Shown here in pieces: positions 17,915-29,693 of a stretch of DNA of 64,000 bases; within the stretch, counting starts at the first letter, position 1, and the number at the start of each line of letters is the position of its first letter. Both the position numbers and the translations under genes were made by a program. Source of the DNA: Desulfuromonas versatilis (GTDB lineage: Bacteria; Desulfobacterota; Desulfuromonadia; Desulfuromonadales; NIT-T3); contig NZ_AP024355.1 in the NCBI RefSeq assembly GCF_019704135.1, forward strand, positions 1,054,001 through 1,118,000, written 5' to 3'. The notes beneath the pieces are model-generated. The model was not told the origin of the DNA. It saw only the letters and a program-made list of their open reading frames with translations, and ran no database searches.

Positions 17915-20005
17915 ATGGTTTCACAAGAGTATCAAGAGCGTTTCCAATTTGTTTTCAATCTGCCCGCCATCAGCGCCCTCATCGTCAATGCCCGGGGCGA
18001 ATTCCTCGAGGCAAACCCCTTCGCCTGTCAATTTCTTGGCTACGCCAAGGAGGAGATGGCAGGGCTTTCGGTAAGGGAAGTGACCCATCCCGAAGACCTG
18101 GAAAAGAGCCTCGCCTTCTATTCTGCGGAGGGGCTCCAAAAACACCGCGCCTTCCACTATCGGAAGCGATTTCTCCGCAAGGACGGCCAGACCGTGTGGG
18201 GCCAGGTCTCGGCCGCCTGGATTCCCGGCGAGCTCGGGGAGGCCGAGCACGGACTGGTTCTGCTGCAGGACATCACGGAGCACCAGACGGCCCAGGAATC
18301 GGTGGCCGCCGAGCGAAGCTTTTTTCAGTCGGTCGTCGACAGCCTGGGCGACCCGGTCAAGGTCGTCGACTTGAACCAGCACATCCTCACCCTCAACCGG
18401 GCGGCCAAAAAAATGCTGCCGGAGAACGCGCCGGCCCCGCAAACCCAGCGCTGCGACCATGCCTCGCGGGCCTGTCAGCTGCCCTGCAGCGCCCTTGACG
18501 GCGCCTGCAACCTGGCGGTCATTCAGAAGACCGGCCAGCCGCTGGTGAGCCTGCAGCGCCTGGAGCTCGATTCGGGGGAGGTGCATGTCTACGAGATCAC
18601 TGCCACACCCCTTTGGAATGAGCAGGGGGAGCTGAGGGGGATTGTTGAAACCTCGCGAAACATTACCGAGCGGCTGAAGGCCGCGGCAAAAATCGAGGAG
18701 AGCGAAAAGCGCCTGGAGTATCTCACCCATTACGACCCCCTCACCCGGCTGCCCAATCAGGCCTTGCTGCTCGACCGGCTGCAGCAGACCCTGGCCCGGG
18801 CTCAGCGCTCCTCCGGCAAAGTGGCGGTGTTGCTGCTGGATCTGGACCGGTTCAAGGCGATCATCCAGTCCCTCGGGGGGCGTTCGGGCAACCTGCTGCT
18901 GGCCGAAGTCGCCCGGCGGCTGGAGCTGCACGTGCGCAAGGCCGACACCCTGGCCCGCTACGGGGAGGACGAGTTCGTCGTGGTCCTGGAGCAGTTCGGC
19001 GATATCAACCAGGTGGTCGAAGTCGCCCAGCGGCTGCTGGATGAGTTGGCCCGGGAGGCGGACCTGGACGGAGTGCCGGTGTTCGTGACGGCCAGCATCG
19101 GCATCAGCCTGTTCCCGGAAGACGCCGGGGACGGGGACGGGCTGCTGCGCCGGGCCGAAGCTGCGATGCAGCGGGCGCAGGAGGAAGGGGGCAACGCCTA
19201 CCAGTTCTACACCTCCGGCATGACCACCCAGACCCGGGAGCGGCTGGAACTGGAGGCACAGCTGCGTGAGGCCATCCGCAGCGACCAGCTGCAGTTGTAC
19301 TATCAACCCCAGGTGAACCTGGTCTCGGGGCGCTGCATCGGCAGCGAGGCCCTGGTGCGCTGGATGCATCCCCACAAGGGGATGATCTCCCCGGGCGCCT
19401 TCATCCCTCTGGCGGAAGAGACGGGGCTGATCGAGCCCCTCGGGCTGTGGGGATTGAGGACCGCCTGCGCCTGGAACAGATCGCTCCAGGAGCGGGGCCT
19501 GACCCCGGTTCCGGTTTCGGTGAACATTTCGGCGCGGCAATTCTTCCGCCCGAACTTTTCCGCCCTGGTGGCCCGCATTCTCGAGGAGACCGGCCTGGAG
19601 GCGCGTTACCTGGAGCTGGAGATCACCGAGAGCATGCTGATGAAGGACGTCAAAACGGCCATCGCGGTGATGCAGCAACTCAAGGAGCAGGGGATTTCCC
19701 TGGCCTTGGACGATTTTGGCACCGGCTATTCCTCCCTGAGTTACCTGCGCCAGTTCCCCATCAAGAAACTGAAAATCGACCAGTCGTTCATCCGCGACCT
19801 GGTGCGCGACGCCAACGCCGCCGCCATTACCCGCGCGGTCATCGCCCTGGCGCAGAGCCTGAACCTGAGGGTCATCGCCGAGGGGGTGGAAACCAGGGAG
19901 CAGGCCGAGCTGCTCAAGACCATGGGCTGCTACGAAATCCAGGGTTATCTGTTCAGCAGGCCGCTGCCGGCCAAGGAGGCCGAGGCCTATCTGGCCCGCG
20001 GTTGA
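17915..20005 (+). CDS. PAS-PAS-GGDEF(degenerate)-EAL protein, probable c-di-GMP phosphodiesterase
   Basis: A 696-aa soluble signalling protein. Two PAS domains (about 10-135 and 140-265; the second has a Cys-rich insert, CDHASRACQLPCSALDGAC) precede GGDEF (about 275-430) and EAL (445-690). The GGDEF domain looks inactive: the signature reads YGEDEF, and the usual INDxxGHxxGD metal/substrate strand reads IIQSLGGRSGN. The EAL domain keeps SEALVRW, EITES, DDFGTGYSS and KIDQSF, so hydrolysis of c-di-GMP is the likely output. The start at 17915 is preferred for homology to PAS proteins; the frame is open for another 330 bases upstream. A strong hairpin follows the stop. Confidence 0.88.
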   Translation: MVSQEYQERFQFVFNLPAISALIVNARGEFLEANPFACQFLGYAKEEMAGLSVREVTHPEDLEKSLAFYSAEGLQKHRAFHYRKRFLRKDGQTVWGQVSAAWIPGELGEAEHGLVLLQDITEHQTAQESVAAERSFFQSVVDSLGDPVKVVDLNQHILTLNRAAKKMLPENAPAPQTQRCDHASRACQLPCSALDGACNLAVIQKTGQPLVSLQRLELDSGEVHVYEITATPLWNEQGELRGIVETSRNITERLKAAAKIEESEKRLEYLTHYDPLTRLPNQALLLDRLQQTLARAQRSSGKVAVLLLDLDRFKAIIQSLGGRSGNLLLAEVARRLELHVRKADTLARYGEDEFVVVLEQFGDINQVVEVAQRLLDELAREADLDGVPVFVTASIGISLFPEDAGDGDGLLRRAEAAMQRAQEEGGNAYQFYTSGMTTQTRERLELEAQLREAIRSDQLQLYYQPQVNLVSGRCIGSEALVRWMHPHKGMISPGAFIPLAEETGLIEPLGLWGLRTACAWNRSLQERGLTPVPVSVNISARQFFRPNFSALVARILEETGLEARYLELEITESMLMKDVKTAIAVMQQLKEQGISLALDDFGTGYSSLSYLRQFPIKKLKIDQSFIRDLVRDANAAAITRAVIALAQSLNLRVIAEGVETREQAELLKTMGCYEIQGYLFSRPLPAKEAEAYLARG

Positions 20006-20032
20006 GGGGCGCTTAGCCCAAGGGGCACCGAC

Positions 20033-20080
20033 AAGACGCGCATGGCCCACCCGGACTACCGGGTGGGCCATGCGCGTCTT
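20033..20080 (+). terminator. 22-bp perfect hairpin after GGDEF-EAL gene
   Basis: The arms at 20033-20054 and 20059-20080 are perfect reverse complements around the loop acta. No T-run follows, so it may be a terminator assisted by Rho, or a stabilising hairpin. Confidence 0.75.
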
Positions 20081-20099
20081 GGGGATTTGGGGTTTGCGC

Positions 20100-20225
20100 C
20101 GGTTGTCGCAGTTGTTGATTTGCCCGTTGGTCGAGCCCGGTGCCCCGCTGTCCCCCTTGAGGTTAGGCAGGATGGTTCAGGCGCGCAGCTTGCCGGCCTC
20201 GCTCGGGAATTGGGTTCCCCCCCTG
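20100..20225 (-). pseudogene. Decayed 3' fragment of a second pgi (glucose-6-phosphate isomerase)
   Basis: Read on the minus strand this stretch encodes GTQF..EAGK, an in-frame TGA (20179-20177), TILPNL, then STNGQIN. It lines up with the C-terminus of the intact pgi at 23588 ([24 protein letters not shown]). At DNA level cccgttggtcgagc (20123-20136) and ggcaggatggt (20166-20176) are identical to 23618-23631 and 23670-23680, in the same order and orientation. The internal part is shortened by about 10 bases and the reading frame is broken. The fragment starts directly after the stop of the ovoB-like gene, so the ovothiol cassette is bracketed by pgi sequence on both sides. Confidence 0.75.
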
Positions 20226-20238
20226 CGGAAGGCTCGCC

Positions 20239-21419
20239 TCACAACAGCGAGCGCAGCTCGGCGGTGAACCGCTCGATCTCCTCGAGGGTGTTGTAGTAGT
20301 GCAGCGAAGCCCGCAGCAGCGGCGGATGGGGATGGCGCCGGGAACTGACCGGGTTGGCGGAGGAGGGGACGCACGAGAGGTTGATGCGCCGGGCGGCGAG
20401 CTGGCGCTGCAGCCGCTCGGCGGGAGCCTGGGCGGCGTGAAAGGTGACGATGCCGCACTGACGCAGGCCCCGGTCGGCGACGGTCAGGCCGTCGAGGGCG
20501 GCGAGCTGCCGGCGCAGTTCAGCCGCCAGACCCCCGATGCGCTCGGCGATGACCTCGAGGCCCCACCCCAGGGCATAGTCGATGGCCACCCCCAGGGCGA
20601 GCTGGCCGGCGCAGCTGCGCTCCCAGCATTCGAAGCGCCGGGCGTCGGGGCGCAGCCGGTAGTCTCGGTGCTGAGAAGATCTGCGGCGTGATGGTTGAGC
20701 TCCGCCGGTTCGAGCCGCTCGAGCAGGGCTCGGCGCACGTAGAGCAGGCCGCTGCCGCGCGGGCCGCGCAGGAATTTGCGCCCGGTGCCGCAGAGCAGGT
20801 CGCAGCCGATCTGCTGCACATCCACGGGCAGCTGGCCGAGGGCCTGGCAGGCGTCGAGGAGCAGGGGGATGCCCGCACCCCGGGCGATGCGGCCGACCGC
20901 TGCCGCCGGGTTGACCAGCCCGTTCCCCGAAGGGACCTGGGTCAGGCAGATCAGCTTGACCCGCGGGTCGATGAGCTTTTCCAGTGCGGCCACGTCGATC
21001 TGGCCGTGTTCGTCGTCCGGCACCCAGACGATCTCCACCCCCCGACATTTGGCCCGGTGCAGCAGGGCGACCAGGTTGCTGCCGTACTCGGCGCTGCCGG
21101 CGAGAATCCGCTCGCCGGGCCGCAGGTCCAGGGCGTAAAAGGCGGCGTTCCAAGCGCGGGTGGCGCTGTCGGCGAAGGCGATCTCGCCGGGCGTGCAGTT
21201 CAGCAGCCGGGCGCCGGCGGTGTAGAAGTGCTCCAGCTCGGCGCTGCGCCGATCCATCACCTCGTAGCCCCCCTGCAGCTCCTCCTCGCGCAGGTAGCCG
21301 TAGAGGGCGTCGGCCACCGGCGCCGGCGGCAGCGCGGCGCCGGCGTTGTTGAAATGGATCAGCTCGTTGCAGCCGCGGGTCTCAAGGCGGGCCCGGGCCA
21401 GGTCGAAGGGGGCCACCAT
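20239..21419 (-). pseudogene. Class V aminotransferase-fold PLP enzyme, OvoB-like beta-lyase, with one-base frameshift
   Basis: A PLP-dependent enzyme of about 393 aa when the frame is repaired. The N-terminal part from ATG 21419 shows LIHFNNAGAAL, the PLP aspartate (LLLDACQALG, Asp189) and the Schiff-base lysine Lys215 (GTGRKFLRGPRGSG). After Glu252 the frame is lost near 20663-20666, where the minus strand reads ACCGAGACTACC; one missing G would give STEDYRLRPD and join the second frame, which continues RFECWERSCAG to the stop at 20239. The start overlaps the ovoA stop by one base (TGATG). Beside ovoA, the likely role is OvoB, which cleaves the histidyl-cysteine sulfoxide to 5-thiohistidine. 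It is a true pseudogene or an assembly error. Confidence 0.75.
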
Positions 21420-23527
21420 CAGCCGCTGCGCTCCCAGATCGTCACTTGGGAAATGCTGTGCTGGAACTTGCGCGCGGTCTCGCGGATGACGAACTCGACA
21501 TCGCGCGGCTCGCCGAGCTGGCGGAAATGGGGGGCGAGCAGCTCCTGCAGCCCCTCCTGGGTGGTGAAGGGTTCCCCGGCGCGGCGGATGCCGCCGACCC
21601 ATTTCTCCTTCTTGGTGAACTCCTCCAGCCAGGTGTAGGGGGAGGCGAGCACCAGCAGCCCGCCGGGATTGAGCCGCTGGTGAATGCTGCCGAGGAAGCG
21701 CGCCGGGTCGTAGAGCCGGTCGAGCAGGTTGCCGGCGAGCACCAGGTCGTAGCCGGTGAACTGGGGCTTGAGGTTGTGGGCGTCGCCCTGGAAGAACTCG
21801 ATCCGCGTGCCGAGCCCCTCGAGGCCGAAGTCGCTCAGGCGCTGCTCGTGGAAGGAGACGATTTCCCCCTCCTCGGGGAGCTGGTAGTGGATGATCCCCT
21901 TCTCCTGCAGCTGGTAGGCGATGCGGATGAAGCGGGCGGAGAAGTCGATCCCCGAGACGAACTCGAACTGCCTGGCCAACTCGAAGCTGGCTCGGCCCAC
22001 GGCGCAGCCCAGATCCAAGGCGCGCCGCTTCGGCCGCCCGTCCATGGCCTCGAGGCAGATCTGCGCCAGCCGCGCCGGGAAGTTCTCCACGGCGAATTTT
22101 CCCGGGCCGAAATGGGCGTCGCAGTACTGGGCGACGGCCGCGTCGGTCTCGTACATGGCTTCGGGGCTGGGCAGCTCCTGCTCGGCGGCCACGTAGCGCA
22201 GCCCGGCGTGCTGGAAGAAGTGGCGGCGAAAGGCGTAGCGGCAATCGCGGGTCGCCTCGTTGCCGGTGGAGATCCACGAGCCGCCCTTGATCAGGTTGTG
22301 CTGGGTGTCGAAGGTCGGGGTGGAGAAGTCGTCGTAGTAGGGGTGAACCTCGAAGCCGTCGAAGCCGGTGATCGGCGTCTCGGTCCACTGCCAGACGTTG
22401 CCGACCAGGTCGTAGAACTCGCCGAAGGCGAAGCGGGTCACCGGGCAGGAGGAGGCCCAGTGTTCGAGGTTGATGTTGCCCGGCGCCTTGTCCCAGTCGG
22501 GCTGATCGGGAATCTGCTGCCGGTCGCGCAGGCAGTACCACTCGTCCTCGGTCGGCAGGCGGATCGGCAGGCCGGTGTTCTTTGCTTTCCAGTTGCAGAA
22601 GGCCTTGGCCTCCAGGTAGTTGACCTCCACCGGCCAGTCCCAGGGCATGGGGATCTCCCGGGCCATGGTGCGCAGGCGCTCGCCCGCGCCGTCCCTGATC
22701 CAGAACAGCGGGTGCTGCGCCCGGCTGTAGCCCAGCCAGCGCTGGCCCTCCTCGGTCCAGAAGGCGGGGGTGCGGTGGCCGCCGGCCTCGACGAACTCCA
22801 GATACTCGCGATTGGAGACCAGGTACTTGCCGGCCTGAAAATCCTCCACCTCGAAGCTGTGGCGGCCGAATTCGTTGTCCCAGCCGTAGAGCCGGTGATC
22901 CTTCGCTTTGCCGAGGCGGACCTTGCCGCCGGCCACCGGCAGCAGGATGTTGCGCGGGGCTTCGCCGGTTTCCGTGCAGATCTCCCAGAGCGGAAGTTGG
23001 CGGACCTGCTCGAGGGGCAGGCGGCGGATGATCACCGAGGAGGTTTCCAGGTGGATGCGCGAGTGCTCGATCCCCATCAGGATCGCCCACCAGGGGTTGT
23101 CCCAGTCGATGGGCAGGCTCAGCGGCAGGCTCTCGATCAGCCCGTCGACCAGCTCCCGCACCTGCTGCCGGTAGGCCTTGACCTCGGCCACCGTTGGCCA
23201 GTCGTAGTTCGCCTCGTTAAGATCGTCCCAGGACATCTCGTCGACGCCCACGGCGAACATCGCCTCGTAGCGCGGGTTGATCCGCTCGTTGATGAGCTTG
23301 GCGATGATCAGCTTGTTGATGTAGAAGGCGGCGGTATGGCCGAGGTAGAAGATCAGCGGATGGCGCAGGGGCTCGGGCCGCAGGTAGAAAGCCTCGTCGC
23401 TGGCCAGGGTGTCGTAGAGCTGCTCGTCGAGGCTGTAGGAGGCATGAAAGTAGTCGCGGATTTCGGCGCGCTTTTGCTCCGGCGTGCCGCTGTTGAGGAT
23501 GGTGGTGCGGGTGTTGCGCAGGTCCAT
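21419..23527 (-). CDS. ovoA: Bifunctional 5-histidylcysteine sulfoxide synthase/4-mercaptohistidine N1-methyltransferase
   Basis: A 702-aa ovothiol biosynthesis enzyme. It couples histidine and cysteine with O2 to the sulfoxide, and its C-terminal domain methylates the thiohistidine. The N-terminal DinB-like helices carry the non-heme iron ligands: His64 (LGHTAAF) plus the HX3HXE motif EHSRIHLE (His155, His159, Glu161). A central FGE-sulfatase-type domain (about 215-450) has RLPTEDEW, NVWQWTETP and KGGSWISTGNEATRDCR. The C-terminal SAM methyltransferase starts with ALDLGCAVGRASFELA. The three-domain layout and length match OvoA rather than EgtB. A GGAGGG 4 bases before ATG 23527 fixes the start. 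It is followed at once by the ovoB-like gene and lies 60 bases downstream of pgi. Confidence 0.92.
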   Translation of the reverse strand: MDLRNTRTTILNSGTPEQKRAEIRDYFHASYSLDEQLYDTLASDEAFYLRPEPLRHPLIFYLGHTAAFYINKLIIAKLINERINPRYEAMFAVGVDEMSWDDLNEANYDWPTVAEVKAYRQQVRELVDGLIESLPLSLPIDWDNPWWAILMGIEHSRIHLETSSVIIRRLPLEQVRQLPLWEICTETGEAPRNILLPVAGGKVRLGKAKDHRLYGWDNEFGRHSFEVEDFQAGKYLVSNREYLEFVEAGGHRTPAFWTEEGQRWLGYSRAQHPLFWIRDGAGERLRTMAREIPMPWDWPVEVNYLEAKAFCNWKAKNTGLPIRLPTEDEWYCLRDRQQIPDQPDWDKAPGNINLEHWASSCPVTRFAFGEFYDLVGNVWQWTETPITGFDGFEVHPYYDDFSTPTFDTQHNLIKGGSWISTGNEATRDCRYAFRRHFFQHAGLRYVAAEQELPSPEAMYETDAAVAQYCDAHFGPGKFAVENFPARLAQICLEAMDGRPKRRALDLGCAVGRASFELARQFEFVSGIDFSARFIRIAYQLQEKGIIHYQLPEEGEIVSFHEQRLSDFGLEGLGTRIEFFQGDAHNLKPQFTGYDLVLAGNLLDRLYDPARFLGSIHQRLNPGGLLVLASPYTWLEEFTKKEKWVGGIRRAGEPFTTQEGLQELLAPHFRQLGEPRDVEFVIRETARKFQHSISQVTIWERSG

Positions 23528-23587
23528 GCTGCCCTCCCGGGTGGTTGGCGGTTCGGTGCAGGGGGAAAAAACGGCGACTCGAGCCAA

Positions 23588-26685
<3,098 letters not shown>

Positions 26686-26713
26686 ATGCCAAGAAGCGGC
26701 CCCGGCCGTCTTC

Positions 26714-27535
26714 TCAACGGCTGCTGATCCGGGTGACCAGCACCCGGCGGATTTCCCGGAGCTTGGCTTTGATGCGTTCGGCGTTGTCGGCTCCGCTGCG
26801 CAGCAGCAGCTTCTGCCCGGCCGAGAGGCTCTCCAGGGCCGGGTCGGCGAAGTGGTAGAGGATCTTGGGCCGCACCAGGCGGATCGGCCCCTCGACCCGC
26901 GGGGTCTCGAGCAGGTGGTCGATCACCTCGATCAGGCGGTCGTTGAAATACCCCTTCGGGTAGCCGAGCTCCCGGTAGGCCTCCTGGAACAGGGGGTAGT
27001 AGTGGACGTAGGTCGCCACCAGGGCCTGGCTGTCGAGGGACTCGGCGAATTTCACGTAGGGGGCGTAGCGCCGGTGGTTGTCGGGGCCGATTACCTCGCC
27101 GCCGGCTTCCGTGGCGGTGATGAAACTCCCCGCCGGGGGCCTGGTCGGCAGTTGCTTGACGGGCAGGGTCGGGCGCGGAAGGTTGTCGATGGTGACTACC
27201 ACGCGCTGGATGAAGTTCTTCAGGACGAACAACTCCTCCAGGCCCTTCGCGTCAGACATTCCGGCGAGGGTCTCCTGGATCGTCTCGTCGCTCTGCTGCA
27301 GCGCCGGAAGCGGTGCCGGCTTCTGCTCCGCTTGCTCCTGCTCCTGGCCCGGCGCCGGAGCCTGGGGTTCGGGTACCGGATAGCGGATCGCCGGCTCGGT
27401 CGGTTCGACCGGCTGCTGCTGTTCGGCAACACCGACAGCCTGGGTCGGCTCCTGGGCGGGCGGCTGGTAGAAGACCAGGTAGAGGGCCGCGGCGGCCGCC
27501 AGCAGCAAGACAATCCCCAACAGTGATTTTTTCAT
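26714..27535 (-). CDS. DUF3014 membrane-anchored protein
   Basis: A 273-aa protein with an N-terminal signal-anchor helix (KKSLLGIVLLLAAAAALYLVFY). A Pro/Gln/Glu-rich linker (about 27-80) is followed by a soluble domain of the DUF3014 family beginning near SDETIQETLAG, with conserved NFIQRVVVTIDNLPRP and a RYAPYVKFAESLD stretch. It is probably tethered to the inner membrane with the domain in the periplasm. A near-consensus promoter lies 90-115 bases upstream, with a stable hairpin in the 5' leader. The function is unknown and neighbours give no clear hint. It is convergent with the alarmone synthetase gene. Confidence 0.8.
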   Translation of the reverse strand: MKKSLLGIVLLLAAAAALYLVFYQPPAQEPTQAVGVAEQQQPVEPTEPAIRYPVPEPQAPAPGQEQEQAEQKPAPLPALQQSDETIQETLAGMSDAKGLEELFVLKNFIQRVVVTIDNLPRPTLPVKQLPTRPPAGSFITATEAGGEVIGPDNHRRYAPYVKFAESLDSQALVATYVHYYPLFQEAYRELGYPKGYFNDRLIEVIDHLLETPRVEGPIRLVRPKILYHFADPALESLSAGQKLLLRSGADNAERIKAKLREIRRVLVTRISSR

Positions 27536-27623
27536 GGCATCGCTACCCTTCGGGTTTCGGGAGGGAAGAGGGGCGCGGCGCGTCTTCCCCTATCAGGGGA
27601 TGAGGACGCGCCTCCTGGTGAAA

Positions 27624-27651
27624 AGGGTAACGGGCTTTTGCCGGGTGTCAA
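27624..27651 (-). promoter_or_regulatory. Promoter of the DUF3014 gene
   Basis: On the minus strand TTGACA (27651-27646), a 16-base spacer and TACCCT (27629-27624). The transcript would start near 27617 and its leader contains a hairpin (gcgcgtc..cccct/agggg..gacgcgc, 27579-27611) just upstream of the coding region. Confidence 0.5.
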
Positions 27652-27709
27652 CCGCCGCAAACCCACCCCGGGTCGGGGTTAATTCCAAGGATATCGGGCC
27701 CTTGCCCGA

Positions 27710-28423
27710 TCAGCGACGCCGCGGCGGTTTTCTGCCCGGCTGCCCGGCGCCGAGCTTGGCGACGAACACCACGTGGCGCAAACCGCCGCGGCCCGGGCGC
27801 TCGTTGCTGGTGGCGAAGCCGGCCAGGCGCAGCCGCTTGTCGAAGCGCTCGTCATAGTTTTCGCCCCACACGGCAAACACCCCGCCGGGCCTGAGCGCGG
27901 CCTTGACGGCGGCGATCGCCCTGCTGCCGTAGAGCGGATCGTTGCGCTGGTCGGTGTGGTAGTGGGGGCCCTTGTAGAGGTCGAAGACGATGGCGTCGAA
28001 GCCCGGCTCGTCCGGCCCGACGGCCGAACGGCGCACCCGCTCGGCGACGTCGACGATCTCCACCGAGACCCGCGGATCGCTCGCCGCGTTGTCGGTGAGT
28101 CCCGCCAACGGCCCCCGGCACCATTCCAGGACCACCGGATTGAGCTCGGCGACCACCACCTGGGCGCTGGGCGGCAGGCAGTCGAGCACCGCCCGCAGGG
28201 TGAAGCCCATCCCCAGGCCGCCGACCAGCACCCGGGGGGCGCCGTGGTTTTTCAGGTGGCCGCAGCCGAGCTGGCCGAGGGCCACCTCCGAGCGGTGGGC
28301 GAGGCTGTTCATCAGCACCAGGGAGTTGACGGTGATCAGAAAGTCCCGCTCGCCGCGCTGGCGCAGCTCGAGCAGGCCTTCGGCGGTGGGGACGCTTTGA
28401 ATGGTTTTCCAGGGCAGGGCCAT
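27710..28423 (-). CDS. Spermidine synthase-like methyltransferase-fold protein
   Basis: A 237-aa Rossmann-fold protein of the spermine/spermidine synthase-like family. The nucleotide-binding glycine loop is VLVGGLGMGFTLRAVLD, followed by the acidic strand VVVAELNPVVLEW and the motif DAIVFDLYKGPHY. A canonical polyamine synthase would need its N-terminal beta-domain and the active-site Asp pair; the N-terminal portion here is short (about 55 residues), so spermidine formation is uncertain. The basic C-terminal tail ends PGRKPPRRR. The start ATG at 28423 has AAGGA 8 bases before it. It is divergent from srkA, with no other polyamine gene in view. Confidence 0.65.
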   Translation of the reverse strand: MALPWKTIQSVPTAEGLLELRQRGERDFLITVNSLVLMNSLAHRSEVALGQLGCGHLKNHGAPRVLVGGLGMGFTLRAVLDCLPPSAQVVVAELNPVVLEWCRGPLAGLTDNAASDPRVSVEIVDVAERVRRSAVGPDEPGFDAIVFDLYKGPHYHTDQRNDPLYGSRAIAAVKAALRPGGVFAVWGENYDERFDKRLRLAGFATSNERPGRGGLRHVVFVAKLGAGQPGRKPPRRR

Positions 28424-28621
28424 CGGTCGATCCTTTGCTGCAGGGGGAAGCAACCCCCGGTTGAAAAATCACATTATGGCTCATCTCGGCTGGTTTGCCG
28501 ATAAAAAACGCCGCACCCCGGCGGTGGCGGGTCGGCACTTCGTTTTGGACGCCGGGGCGGCAAAAATGCTATGGTGGGGATCGGCCGCCGGCCTATCCCT
28601 CTTTCGGAAAGTTTTTGCCTG

Positions 28622-29602
28622 ATGAACCAGACCGCCCACCCTTTTCAGAGTCTCACCCCGAGTTTCGTCATGGACGCGGTGGAAAGCCGCGGCTATCGCT
28701 GCGACCACCGGGTGTTCGCCCTCAACAGCTACGAGAACCGCGTCTTCCAGGTCGGCGTGGAGGAGAGCGCGCCGCTGATCGCCAAGTTCTACCGCCCCGG
28801 GCGCTGGAGCGACGAGCAGATCGTCGAGGAGCACCGTTTCTGTTTCGAGCTGGTCGAGCGCGAGCTGCCGGTGGTCGCCCCCCTGGCCGGCGCCGAGGGG
28901 GAGAGCCTGTTTCATTTCGGCGGGTTTCGCTTCGCCCTCTTTCCCCGCCAGGGGGGGCACGCCCCCGAGTTCGACAACCTCGACAACCTGCTGATCCTCG
29001 GGCGCACCCTGGGGCGGCTGCATGCCTTCGGGGCGACCCGCCCCTTCGCCCATCGTCCGCGCCTGGATTGTCAGAGCTTCGGCCATGCCAGCGTCGAGCT
29101 GATCAGCGAGCGCTTTATCCTCCCCGAATACCAGGCCAACTACGACGCGCTGACCCGCGACCTGCTGCAGGCCCTCGACGAACTGCTGGACGACGGGCGG
29201 ATCAGCTTCCTTCGCACCCACGGCGACTGCCACGCCGGCAACGTGCTGTGGCGCGACGGCGCCCCCCATTTCGTCGATTTCGACGACGCGCGCATGGCCC
29301 CGGCGATCCAGGACCTCTGGATGATGCTCTCCGGCGAGCGCTCCCGGCAGTGCGCCCAGCTGGCGGAGATCGTCGAGGGGTACGACGAATTCTACGACTT
29401 TCGCCCCAGCGAGCTGCGCCTGGTGGAGGCGCTGCGCGCCCTGCGCATCCTGCACCACAGCGCCTGGCTGGCGCGGCGCTGGGACGACCCGGCCTTTCCC
29501 CACCACTTCCCCTGGTTCAACACCGTGCGCTACTGGGGGGAGCACATCCTGCAGCTGCGCGAGCAACTGGCCGCGCTCAACGAGCCGCCTCTTAATATCT
29601 AA
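28622..29602 (+). CDS. srkA: Stress-response serine/threonine kinase (YihE/SrkA family)
   Basis: A 326-aa cytosolic kinase of the aminoglycoside-phosphotransferase fold; E. coli SrkA is 328 aa. The N-terminal lobe has LNSYENRVFQVG and the ATP-contacting lysine in APLIAKFYRPGRW. The catalytic loop reads THGDCHAGNVLW and the metal-binding strand FVDFDDARMAP. Family members dampen stress-induced death pathways in enterobacteria, but the target here is unknown. The ATG at 28622 follows GGAAAG at about 10 bases. It is followed by a 7-bp-periodic inverted repeat and then the GreA-like gene. Confidence 0.9.
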   Translation: MNQTAHPFQSLTPSFVMDAVESRGYRCDHRVFALNSYENRVFQVGVEESAPLIAKFYRPGRWSDEQIVEEHRFCFELVERELPVVAPLAGAEGESLFHFGGFRFALFPRQGGHAPEFDNLDNLLILGRTLGRLHAFGATRPFAHRPRLDCQSFGHASVELISERFILPEYQANYDALTRDLLQALDELLDDGRISFLRTHGDCHAGNVLWRDGAPHFVDFDDARMAPAIQDLWMMLSGERSRQCAQLAEIVEGYDEFYDFRPSELRLVEALRALRILHHSAWLARRWDDPAFPHHFPWFNTVRYWGEHILQLREQLAALNEPPLNI

Positions 29603-29605
29603 AAA

Positions 29606-29681
29606 GCGTGATGAGTAATGAGTGATAAGTAATCAGTAAAAAAGCTTTCACCTGTTACTCATCACTTATTACTCATTACTG
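29606..29681. repeat. Heptad-periodic inverted repeat (gtgatga/gtaatga family), second copy
   Basis: The left arm reads gtgatga-gtaatga-gtgataa-gtaatca-gtaa and the right arm ttactca-tcactta-ttactca-ttact. It belongs to the same family as 13155-13231, sits between srkA and the GreA-like gene, and can form a long hairpin. Confidence 0.85.
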
Positions 29682-29693
29682 GTCTTTGGATTT

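Noticed and set aside
20239-21153. Separate short gene in the second frame of the OvoB-like enzyme
   Set aside because: Its C-terminal half continues the aminotransferase fold exactly where the first frame fails, so it is one frameshifted gene. The N-terminal half of that frame is out-of-frame noise.
21419-23527. Ergothioneine synthase EgtB
   Set aside because: The protein carries a fused C-terminal SAM methyltransferase and has OvoA length and order, and no egtD-like gene is present. OvoA fits better.
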